NCBI GenBank assembly: GCA_035492455.1
Contig: DATJJE010000016.1
Coordinates: 62,001 to 126,000 of the forward strand
Source of the DNA: Gp6-AA40 sp035492455
GTDB lineage: Bacteria; Acidobacteriota; Vicinamibacteria; Vicinamibacterales; UBA2999
Direction: 5' to 3'
DNA length: 64,000 nucleotides
Part shown: piece after piece, positions 42,460 through 49,543 of the stretch
How the letters are laid out: the number at the start of each line of letters is the position of its first letter
How positions within the stretch are numbered: the first letter of the stretch is position 1
The notes under the pieces: model-generated
The model's database searches: none
Told to the model about the DNA's origin: nothing
Seen by the model: only the letters and a program-made list of their open reading frames with translations
Program-made: the position numbers and the translations under genes

Positions 42460-43374
42460 ATGACTGGTTCGCTCTTTCGCGCAGCCGTCCTTTCCATCCT
42501 GGGCTTCGCCACCGTGTCGTGCGGCGCCCCATCACCGAACGATATGTTCCAGGTCGGTGGCAGGTATTACGAATACCTCCACCCCGGCGGGCTTGCGATT
42601 GAATCCGGCTGGCGGCAGGTGGATCTCTACCGCGACGACAACGGCAAGCGGACGCTGCTTGCGCGTGACATCGAATCGGAGCGGTACTACAAGGAGCAGG
42701 ACTGCCTCCTGTACACGACCGGTCACTACTCCATGCAGCACGTGACGTTTGCCGCGTGCGGCGCGGGCGACCCGTTGAGACTGGACACGCATGAATGGGA
42801 CTACTGGCGGATGGACCCCGACGCGTTGCGGAGGAAGGGGCCGACGGATGTCATCGATGGTGTTCCCGTCGTCGAGACCGTGCCAATCGACGAGATCAAG
42901 ATCGCAGTCGCCCAGCGCGTGCTCCCGACCGTACACATCCGTCCGCTCGATCCCAACTTCGAGCGAGGAGACAACGGACGCACGCCGGTGATGGACGCCG
43001 TCGATCCGGCGGCATCTGGCGGCAGCATCGAGCAACGCCTCGTCGTGCTCCAGTCGCTCATTGCCCACGGGGCGAATGTCAACGCAGGCGATCGCCGCGG
43101 CGTGACCCCTTTGATGTTCGCCTGTCAGCGCGACGATCCGGCGTTCATCCAACCGCTGCTTGATGCGGGTGCGGCGGTGAACGTGGCGGATGACCTTGGG
43201 CGCACGCCGCTGATGATTGCCGCGGAGAGCTTCCGCAACGAGACGGTCAAGGTCCACATGCTGCTCGACGCCGGCGCCGACGTGACGATGCGCGACGATC
43301 AGGGACGCACCGCGGCCGAGCGCATCAGCAGCAGCTCGAATGCCGAGCTTCGTTCTCTCCTGAACGCGCAATAA
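42460..43374 (+). CDS. Ankyrin-repeat lipoprotein
   Basis: A 304-residue predicted lipoprotein (signal peptide ending GFATVSC). Residues 25-170 form a unique domain with several cysteines; about 170-304 hold three or four ankyrin repeats (NGRTPVMDAVDPAA, RRGVTPLMFACQRDDPAFIQPLLDAGAAVN, LGRTPLMIAAES, VHMLLDAGADVTMRDDQGRTAAE). Likely a periplasmic-facing interaction protein; partner unknown. GGAAAGAG precedes the ATG. Confidence 0.88.
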   Translation: MTGSLFRAAVLSILGFATVSCGAPSPNDMFQVGGRYYEYLHPGGLAIESGWRQVDLYRDDNGKRTLLARDIESERYYKEQDCLLYTTGHYSMQHVTFAACGAGDPLRLDTHEWDYWRMDPDALRRKGPTDVIDGVPVVETVPIDEIKIAVAQRVLPTVHIRPLDPNFERGDNGRTPVMDAVDPAASGGSIEQRLVVLQSLIAHGANVNAGDRRGVTPLMFACQRDDPAFIQPLLDAGAAVNVADDLGRTPLMIAAESFRNETVKVHMLLDAGADVTMRDDQGRTAAERISSSSNAELRSLLNAQ

Positions 43375-43392
43375 TCAGGTGGAGGGGATCCC

Positions 43393-43596
43393 ATGCACGT
43401 TGACCTGAACGCAGACGAGGCGGCGATGCTGAAAGCGCTGCTGAACGACTGTATCCCTGACCTGAAGCGTGAGATTGCGCGCACCGACAATCACCGGTTC
43501 CGCCACGAGCTTGTGCAGCGCGAGGAATTGTGCGAGCGGTTGATTGCGCGTCTCGACTCGGATGCGTCGCGTACTCCGGTTGCGCCGGCACTGTAG
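43393..43596 (+). CDS. Small conserved-looking hypothetical protein
   Basis: A 67-residue charged protein (MHVDLNADEAAMLKALLNDC, ELVQREELCERLIARLDS) that is probably entirely alpha-helical. It has a strong GGAGGGG ribosome site 6 bases before the ATG, which supports it being real. Function unknown; it is followed after 2 bases by another tiny gene. Confidence 0.7.
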   Translation: MHVDLNADEAAMLKALLNDCIPDLKREIARTDNHRFRHELVQREELCERLIARLDSDASRTPVAPAL

Positions 43597-43598
43597 CC

Positions 43599-43748
43599 AT
43601 GATTCGCAAGCTGAAGTCAGGCGAGTACCGGCTCTACTCGCGTAAAAAGGATCCGAAGACGGGCCGCCGCAGAAATCTCGGCACCTTTGGCAGCCGCGCC
43701 GCCGCCGAGAAGCACGAGCGGGCGGTGCAGTACTTCAAGCGACGTTAG
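43599..43748 (+). CDS. Tiny basic protein
   Basis: A 49-residue, strongly basic protein (MIRKLKSGEYRLYSRKKDP, TGRRRNLGTFGSRAAAEKHE, AVQYFKRR). I recall near-identical small proteins in many bacteria; the first half resembles the N-terminal arm-type DNA-binding motif of integrases (LGTF and AAAEKHE), so nucleic-acid binding is possible. It follows the 67-residue gene by 2 bases and overlaps the convergent helicase gene by 4. Confidence 0.7.
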   Translation: MIRKLKSGEYRLYSRKKDPKTGRRRNLGTFGSRAAAEKHERAVQYFKRR

Positions 43749-46700
43749 AGCCGTCCGACGAAGCCACTGATAACGGGAACCCGCCGTCCTGCGGCCGCTG
43801 CTGCTGCGTCCGCTGCGGTCTCGGCATCGAGATCGCAGAACGTGCGCAGCATGTCACCTTCCATCGCCGCAACTGGAATTCCGTTGCGATAGACGATCCG
43901 CGTGGAAGCGGAAGCGCGGATGCGTTCATCGCCCGTGACGATGCCGGTGAGATTCAGCGGATCGGCGCCGCTGATCGTGGTGAGGCGATCGTCGTGTGCC
44001 GTGCGACGGACCTCGCGCAGACGCTCCACGGCCTCCGGTAGAGCGAACTGTTCCCCTGACATTCCCGAGACGAACCGACCGCCGCGAATGTCGCCGCGCG
44101 CTTCGAGGCGGCGATACACGCGCGCGAGCTCGCGCCATGGCACGTCGAGCGACTCACGCGTCAGCAGACGTCGGAACACGACGCCGTAGCGGCGCAGCAG
44201 GGTCAACGCGAATAGCTCTATCGTTCGTTCGGATTGTTCGAGACGTTCGGATCGTTCGATGAGCGACCAACGACCGGCCGCTTCGGCGCGATTCATCCGC
44301 GCCGGCCAGTGGTTGGGCGAGGTCCCGATGATCGCTCGCAGGCCCGCGAATCCATCGGAGCTGATGGCGCCGGCGGCCACGAGATCGGCAATTACGACCC
44401 GCAGCTGCTCGTCGTCGAGGTCACAGGCTGCCGCGATCTCGTTCGCGAACGACGCACCACGCTCGCGCAGGAACGTCAGTACGGGACTCTCGGGTGGCGT
44501 TTCGCTGCTGCGTGACAGCTGCAGCCACGCGTCGGCGTGCTCGCGGAGGAACAACGCAATCGGCGTCGCGCCAACGACCTGCGTCGGCGCGCCTTCGCCG
44601 AAGGCTACGGCACCGTCTCGGGGAAGCGCGCCGGTTCGACGCGCGGAGGCGGAAGCGCGCGACAGACGCGCCCACGCGACCGAGCCGGTCAGGCACAACA
44701 TGTCGAGCATCGTCGGATCGTACTGGCCGACCCGTGCCGCGAGCACGTCGCGCTCCCACGCGCGGGCTGGCAGCTCGACACAGTCAAGCTGCGCCACGAC
44801 CTCTCGCAGGCCGTCGAGACCGGTGAGACGCGACGCTGGTTCGACGTGCTGCCATGTGAACAGGAAGCGCATGAACTCGGCGGCGTTGACCGGCGCGATT
44901 TCCGCGCGCAGCCGGTTCAGGGTATAGCGATGAATGCGCGCGAGCAGCCGTCTGTCGCACCACTCAAGTGGTAGCGTCTGGCCGGCATCCAGGATCCTCG
45001 CTCCAGCATCCGGCGAAAAGTGCCCGCGCAGCACCGCGCCCTCCGACTCCAGCGCCAGCAAGGCCGCGTCGGCCTCGTTCGTCGCGATGCGGAGCGACTC
45101 CGCAAGCGCCAACGCCGTAGTTGGCCCGACGATGGAGAGTCGGCTGCGGAGCAACTCGAGGATCGCCTGCTCACGTGTCCATGCGCGTGCGGCCCGCGAG
45201 GGCGGAGCGCTGATCGGTGGTTCCAGCGTTGCTTCAGGATGAATGGCTAGAAATTCGGGCAGACGCTCGGCAGCGATCCAGATGCGGATCCCGGCTTTCG
45301 AATCCCGAGTCCCGGCCTGGAGTCCGCACGTTGCGCATGTCGCCCGCCCCGTTTCGGTCAAACCGGCTACTGGAATCGAGATTTCGGTTGGAAGAAGGAA
45401 TCCCGCAATCAGCAACGCATCGTGCAGTTCGTCGGCGTCCTGCGGATCGGGCCGCTCTTCATCGCGCACGCGCCCAATCGCGTCGGCATCGAGCACACGC
45501 ATCTCGCTGCCCGCCCGATCCGCCGGCACGCGCGTTTGCACCGCCTGCGTCCGCCGCTCCTCGAGCGGTGCATCGTCCATGAACGCGTACGGCTTGGCAT
45601 TGAGGATCTCGTGCGCGAATGCGGAAGGCTCGGGCGTGTCCCGCGCAACGAGGCGCAGCTCGCCGGCGTGGATTCGATTCAGCACGGCGATTAGACCGGG
45701 GAAGTCCATCGCTTCCTCGAGGCAATCGCGCATCGTCTGATTGACCAGCGGATGGTCGGGAATCTCGCGATCGCCCGGAATGTTCTCCAGGCACGCTGCG
45801 GCATCCGGAAAGACGGCGGCCATCAGATCGTCGGCCTGCATGCGCTGCAGCTGCGGCGGCACCTTTACGCCGCCGCGACTGCGCGGCACCGCGAGCGAAA
45901 TCGTCGTGTTCCACCGCCAGCGTGTCTTGAACACGGGCGCATCGAGGAGCGCCTGCACGAGGATGTCGCGCGTCGTTGCCGGGTGCAGATACCGGAATAC
46001 ATCGGAAAGCGGGAACGAATGCTGCGGTCCGAGTGACAGCAGCAATGCATCTTCCGTGGCGGCTGCCTGCAGCTCGAAGTTGAACTGACGGCAGAAGCGC
46101 TTCCGCAGCGCGAGCGTCCACGCTTTGTTGATGCGGCTGCCGAAGGGCGCGTGCAGCACCAGCTGCATCCCGCCTGCTTCGTCGAAGAAGCGCTCGAAGA
46201 CGAGCGTCTCCTGCGTCGGAATCACGCCGAGCGCTGCTCGTCCTTCCAGCAGATAGCTGACGGCCTGCGCGGCGCCGCCGGGACATAGTCCGGTCTCTTC
46301 GAAGAACGAAGGTGTTGGATTGCGCTCGAAGTCGCCGCGCAGTGTCGAAACGGCGCGCGAGAGTTCATCACTGCGCGCGGGTGCCTCGCCCAGCCAGAAC
46401 GGGATGTTCGGCGGCGCCCCGTGCGCATCGCGTACGCGCACGGTGCCGGCCACCACCTGTGTGATCTGCCACGATGTGTTGCCAAGCTGGAAGATGTCGC
46501 CGGCGTTGCTCTCGATGGCGAAATCCTCGTTCAGCGTACCGACGAACGTGTCCTCCGGTTCCAGCACCACTCGATAGTCGGCGATCTCGGGAATGGCTCC
46601 GCCCGAGGTGAGCGCCAGCATGCGCGTGCCGCGTCGTCCTTTCACGACCGAGTGCACCTCGTCGCGATGCACCAGCGCAGCGCGACGGCCGCGGCGCGTC

Positions 46701-48121
46701 GAAAAGCCCTCCGCAAGCATGCTGACGACCGCATCGAAATCAGCGCGCGTCAGCTCGCGGTACGGCCACGCCTGCCGCACGAACGCAAACAGATCGTCTT
46801 CGCCCATCTCACAGCAGGAAACCTCAGCCGCGATTTGCTGGGCGAGCACATCGAGCGGGCCGTCGAGCGACACAATGGCGTCGAGCTCGCCATGACTCGC
46901 CGCGCGAACGAGCGCCGCGCATTCGATCAGGTCGTCACGTGACATCGGAAACAGGCGGCCTTTCGGCGTGCCGCTGATGGTGTGCCCCGATCGTCCGATG
47001 CGCTGCAGCAGCGTGGCAATGCGGTGTGGCGATCCGATCTGGCAGGCGAGATCGACGTGACCAATGTCGATGCCGAGTTCCAGCGAGGCGGTCGCAACCA
47101 GCGCTTTCAGCGCACCCGCCTTGAGCCGATGCTCGGCGTTGAGCCGGATCTCCTTCGACAGACTGCCATGGTGCGCTGTCACCGCCTCTTCGCCGAGGCG
47201 GTCGCTGAGGTGTCGCGCCGTCCGCTCCGCCATCTTCCGCGTGTTGACGAAGATGAGCGTCGTCCTGTGTTCGGAGACGAGTTGTGTGAGGCGGTCGTAA
47301 TACTCCTCCCACACCTCGTGCGCCATCACGGCGTCAAGCGGAGAGCGTGGGATCTCGATCGCGAGGTCCATTTCACGGCGATGCCCTGCGTCGATGATGG
47401 TGCAGTCAGCGGCGCGATTGCCGACGAGGAATCGCGCGACGTCTTCGATTGGCTTCTGCGTGGCGGAAAGGCCGATGCGTTGCAGGGGCCGGATGAAGCC
47501 GGTCCCTACAACGGATTGTACGCAGGAGCCGCCTTTAGGCCGCCCATCCGCGAGCCGTTCCAATCGCTCCAACGACAACGCCAGGTGCGCGCCGCGGCGG
47601 CCACCGATGACTGCATGGATTTCGTCGACGATGACTGTGCGCACCGTGCGCAGGATTTCGCGGCTGCGCGCGGACGTCACCAGCAGATAGAGCGACTCGG
47701 GCGTCGTCACCAGGATGTGCGGCGGCTTGCGCAGCATGGCCGCGCGCTCCGAAGACGTCGTGTCGCCGGTTCTCACCGCGGTCGTAATCTGCGGTGCGTT
47801 GACGCCGAGCCGTTCGGCGAGCTCACGGATGCCGCGCGTTGGCTCCGCAAGATTCTTGTGGATGTCCGCGCTCAGCGCCTTTAGCGGCGACACGTAGACG
47901 ACACGCACTTCGTCGGGTAACGGGCGGTCTAAACCTTCGCGCACCAGCTCGTCGATTGCGCTGAGAAACGCGGCGAGCGTCTTTCCCGACCCGGTCGGCG
48001 CCGCAATCAGCGTGTGTCGTCCGTCGCGAATAGCCGCCCAGCCGCGCTCCTGGACGACGGTCGGCACGCCGAGCGCCTCTTGAAACCATTGCGAAACGAC
48101 GGGATGAAAACCGGAGGGCAT
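43745..48121 (-). CDS. lhr: Lhr-family DEAD/H helicase with several repeat-encoded inserts
   Basis: A 1458-residue superfamily-2 helicase (1472 if ATG 48163 is used). Walker A PTGSGKT is at residues 42-48, DEIH near 165, motif III RIGLSATQ, motif VI QRIGRSGH; the Lhr winged-helix and C-terminal beta-barrel regions follow. Lhr is a DNA-repair translocase; a full-length C-terminal half is present. The single open frame contains four peptides from four repeat families: about residues 191-212 (GRPKGGSCVQSVVGTGFIRP), 935-946 (GTRDSKAGIR), 1154-1179 (SASARR...AFGEGAPTQ) and 1288-1300 (IERSERLEQSERTIE). A heptad-like array borders the start. Confidence 0.93.
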   Translation of the reverse strand: MPSGFHPVVSQWFQEALGVPTVVQERGWAAIRDGRHTLIAAPTGSGKTLAAFLSAIDELVREGLDRPLPDEVRVVYVSPLKALSADIHKNLAEPTRGIRELAERLGVNAPQITTAVRTGDTTSSERAAMLRKPPHILVTTPESLYLLVTSARSREILRTVRTVIVDEIHAVIGGRRGAHLALSLERLERLADGRPKGGSCVQSVVGTGFIRPLQRIGLSATQKPIEDVARFLVGNRAADCTIIDAGHRREMDLAIEIPRSPLDAVMAHEVWEEYYDRLTQLVSEHRTTLIFVNTRKMAERTARHLSDRLGEEAVTAHHGSLSKEIRLNAEHRLKAGALKALVATASLELGIDIGHVDLACQIGSPHRIATLLQRIGRSGHTISGTPKGRLFPMSRDDLIECAALVRAASHGELDAIVSLDGPLDVLAQQIAAEVSCCEMGEDDLFAFVRQAWPYRELTRADFDAVVSMLAEGFSTRRGRRAALVHRDEVHSVVKGRRGTRMLALTSGGAIPEIADYRVVLEPEDTFVGTLNEDFAIESNAGDIFQLGNTSWQITQVVAGTVRVRDAHGAPPNIPFWLGEAPARSDELSRAVSTLRGDFERNPTPSFFEETGLCPGGAAQAVSYLLEGRAALGVIPTQETLVFERFFDEAGGMQLVLHAPFGSRINKAWTLALRKRFCRQFNFELQAAATEDALLLSLGPQHSFPLSDVFRYLHPATTRDILVQALLDAPVFKTRWRWNTTISLAVPRSRGGVKVPPQLQRMQADDLMAAVFPDAAACLENIPGDREIPDHPLVNQTMRDCLEEAMDFPGLIAVLNRIHAGELRLVARDTPEPSAFAHEILNAKPYAFMDDAPLEERRTQAVQTRVPADRAGSEMRVLDADAIGRVRDEERPDPQDADELHDALLIAGFLLPTEISIPVAGLTETGRATCATCGLQAGTRDSKAGIRIWIAAERLPEFLAIHPEATLEPPISAPPSRAARAWTREQAILELLRSRLSIVGPTTALALAESLRIATNEADAALLALESEGAVLRGHFSPDAGARILDAGQTLPLEWCDRRLLARIHRYTLNRLRAEIAPVNAAEFMRFLFTWQHVEPASRLTGLDGLREVVAQLDCVELPARAWERDVLAARVGQYDPTMLDMLCLTGSVAWARLSRASASARRTGALPRDGAVAFGEGAPTQVVGATPIALFLREHADAWLQLSRSSETPPESPVLTFLRERGASFANEIAAACDLDDEQLRVVIADLVAAGAISSDGFAGLRAIIGTSPNHWPARMNRAEAAGRWSLIERSERLEQSERTIELFALTLLRRYGVVFRRLLTRESLDVPWRELARVYRRLEARGDIRGGRFVSGMSGEQFALPEAVERLREVRRTAHDDRLTTISGADPLNLTGIVTGDERIRASASTRIVYRNGIPVAAMEGDMLRTFCDLDAETAADAAAAAAGRRVPVISGFVGRL
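44221..44260 (-). repeat. In-frame GTTCGGATC-type repeat in lhr
   Basis: Degenerate 9-bp units (GTTCGTTCGGATT, GTTCGAGAC, GTTCGGATC, GTTCGATGA) encode IERSERLEQSERTIE within the helicase. They match the family that forms the tail of the macrodomain gene at 61814-61890. Confidence 0.75.
44585..44660 (-). repeat. In-frame SASA-type repeat element in lhr
   Basis: On the minus strand it begins CGCTTCCGCCTCCGC, sharing the CTTCCGCCTCCGC core with the element at 2213-2270, and ends CCGTAGCCTTCGGCGAAGGC, which contains a perfect palindrome GCCTTC-GGC-GAAGGC (44591-44605). It encodes SASARRTGALPRDGAVAFGE and lies just before the conserved ATPIALFLREH block. Confidence 0.65.
45285..45318 (-). repeat. 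In-frame CGGGATTCG-type repeat in lhr
   Basis: On the minus strand CCGGGACTCGGGATTCG, AAAGCCGGGATCCG: three degenerate units encoding GTRDSKAGIR just before the Lhr segment WIAAERLPEF. Same family as 32776-32808 and 53640-53672. Confidence 0.7.
47485..47548 (-). repeat. In-frame GTAGGG palindrome pair in lhr (copy d)
   Basis: On the minus strand GTAGGGACCGGCTTCATCC plus GGCCCC (47509-47485) is a GTAGGG-type element whose arms GGGGCCGG/CCGGTCCC carry one mismatch. Next to it, 47525-47548, is a second palindromic segment (GGCGGCC-TAAA-GGCGGC) pointing the other way. Together they encode the extra GRPKGGSCVQSVVGTGFIRP before motif III. Confidence 0.75.
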
Positions 48122-48153
48122 TGGAAGTTGGAAGTTGGAAGTTGGAGGTTGAA
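48118..48153 (+). repeat. TTGGAAG heptad array at the lhr/alkB boundary
   Basis: Four tandem TTGGAAG/TTGGAGG units, a variant of the heptad family. They fill most of the roughly 50-base divergent gap between the helicase start (48121) and the AlkB-like start (48172). If translation starts at 48163 they would encode FQPPTSNFQLP at the helicase N-terminus. Confidence 0.8.
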
Positions 48154-48171
48154 ATTCGATCATATAGCAGC

Positions 48172-48828
48172 GTGCAGAGTTCAATCCCATTCGGTCGCGA
48201 ACGCGAGCTCGTGGCGATCGCCGACGGCGCAACTTGGCTGAAGCACTGGCTGTCGATCGACGAGCAGCGGGCGCTCGCGGCGGAATGTCGCGCGATCATG
48301 GACGGCCCGGCCGGCGGTTACGTGCCGACTGTCCGCGGCGGGGGTAAGATGAAAGTGCGCATGGTGTGCCTCGGGCGGCACTGGAATGCGCTCACCTATA
48401 AATACGAGTCGATGCGCAGCGACTACGACGCTGCGGCGGTGGCGCCGGTTCCTGAAAGTTGGGTGGCGCTCGCCTCGCGCATGGCACGCGACGCCGGCTT
48501 CGCCTTCGAGCCGGACCTCTGCATCATGAACTGGTATGACGCCGACGGTCGCATGGGATTGCACCAGGACAAGGATGAGGGGCGCGACTCCATTGCCGCC
48601 GGCCTTCCCGTCGTGTCGATCTCGCTCGGTGATACAGCGCGGTTCCTGTTCGGTGGATTGAAGCGTCGCGACGAGATCCGACCGCTGTTGCTCGAATCGG
48701 GTGACGCGTTTGTATTTGGTGGCGCCGCACGGCTGCGGTATCACGGCGTGTCGCGCATCGTTCCCGACAGCGCGCCGCCGGAGCTCGGAATGACGGGACG
48801 CTTCAACCTGACATTCAGAAGGTATTGA
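48172..48828 (+). CDS. alkB: AlkB-like 2OG-Fe(II) dioxygenase
   Basis: A 218-residue alkylated-DNA-repair dioxygenase. MNWYDADGRMGLHQDKDE contains the HxD iron ligands and the substrate-lid Tyr; VSISLGDTARFLFGG, ESGDAFVFGGAARLRYHGVSRI (distal His) and the 2-oxoglutarate-binding RFNLTFRRY follow, as in E. coli AlkB. It demethylates 1-methyladenine and 3-methylcytosine in DNA. GTG 48172 is chosen because the longer frame begins inside the repeat array; GTG 48211 is an alternative. Divergent from the Lhr helicase, also a DNA-repair protein. Confidence 0.93.
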   Translation: MQSSIPFGRERELVAIADGATWLKHWLSIDEQRALAAECRAIMDGPAGGYVPTVRGGGKMKVRMVCLGRHWNALTYKYESMRSDYDAAAVAPVPESWVALASRMARDAGFAFEPDLCIMNWYDADGRMGLHQDKDEGRDSIAAGLPVVSISLGDTARFLFGGLKRRDEIRPLLLESGDAFVFGGAARLRYHGVSRIVPDSAPPELGMTGRFNLTFRRY

Positions 48829-48829
48829 G

Positions 48830-49543
48830 ATGAGAATGATCGGTCGGCCGGCTAAAGCCGGCCCCTACGTCCTTGCCTTCCTGCTGGTCGCTTCAACCGC
48901 GCACGCGCAGACGATTCGGAGCGACTTTCTCGAGCAGAAGGGCGCGCCGTCGGTCAATTACGGCATCTGGGTGCCGCGTGCCTATCATGGCGAGCCGGTG
49001 CCGCTGATCCTCGCGCTGCACTATGGCGGCGATCCGAACGGTGCCGGCCGCGACATGATGCGCATTTTGATTCAGCCGGCGCTGGGCGAGCTCGGCGCCA
49101 TCATCGTTGCGCCCGATTCGGTCGACGGCGGATGGAGCACGTCGGCGAACGAGCGGGCCGTCAACGCCCTGCTCGCGCACATCGAGGGCAAGTACGCGAT
49201 CGATCAGAAGAAGGTAATCGTCACCGGCTTCAGCATGGGCGGAGCGGGTGTCTGGTACTGGGCCGACAAGTACCCGGAGCGGTTCAGCGCGGCAATTCCG
49301 CTGGCCGGAAGACCGACCCCCGCACCGGAGGGATGGCGGGTGCCGGTGTTCGCGGTGCACTCGCGCGCCGATCAGACGGTGCCGATCGGTCCGACCGAGC
49401 AGCGCATAGCGGAGTTGAAGAAGCGCGGTATCAATGCGCAGCTCGTGGTCGTCAACGGCATCCAGCACTACGAGACGTATAAGTTCGTTGACGCACTCCG
49501 CCAAGCTGTTCCCTGGGTTAAAGAGGTCTGGAAGACGAGATGA
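48830..49543 (+). CDS. Secreted alpha/beta hydrolase, PHB-depolymerase/LpqC-like
   Basis: A 237-residue protein. Signal peptide core VLAFLLVASTAHAQ is preceded by GRPAKAGPY, encoded by a GTAGGGG-family palindrome (48846-48868), so the repeat makes the n-region. The hydrolase has GIWVPRAYHGEPVPLILALHYGG, the nucleophile elbow GFSMGGAG, PVFAVHSRADQTVP (Asp) and QHYETY (His). Likely an esterase acting outside the cytoplasm. Its stop overlaps the M28 peptidase start by four bases. Confidence 0.87.
   Translation: MRMIGRPAKAGPYVLAFLLVASTAHAQTIRSDFLEQKGAPSVNYGIWVPRAYHGEPVPLILALHYGGDPNGAGRDMMRILIQPALGELGAIIVAPDSVDGGWSTSANERAVNALLAHIEGKYAIDQKKVIVTGFSMGGAGVWYWADKYPERFSAAIPLAGRPTPAPEGWRVPVFAVHSRADQTVPIGPTEQRIAELKKRGINAQLVVVNGIQHYETYKFVDALRQAVPWVKEVWKTR
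48846..48868 (-). repeat. GTAGGGG palindrome in a signal peptide (copy c)
   Basis: On the minus strand GTAGGGG is followed by the perfect inverted repeat GGCCGGCT/AGCCGGCC with a TT centre. It is read on the plus strand as RPAKAGPY, codons 6-13 of the hydrolase. Stem bases differ from copies at 36565 and 55783, but pairing is kept. Confidence 0.8.

Noticed and set aside
43745..48121. Frameshift or assembly error as the source of odd peptides in the helicase
   Set aside because: The frame is continuous, flanking conserved motifs stay in register, and the odd segments match repeat families seen elsewhere.
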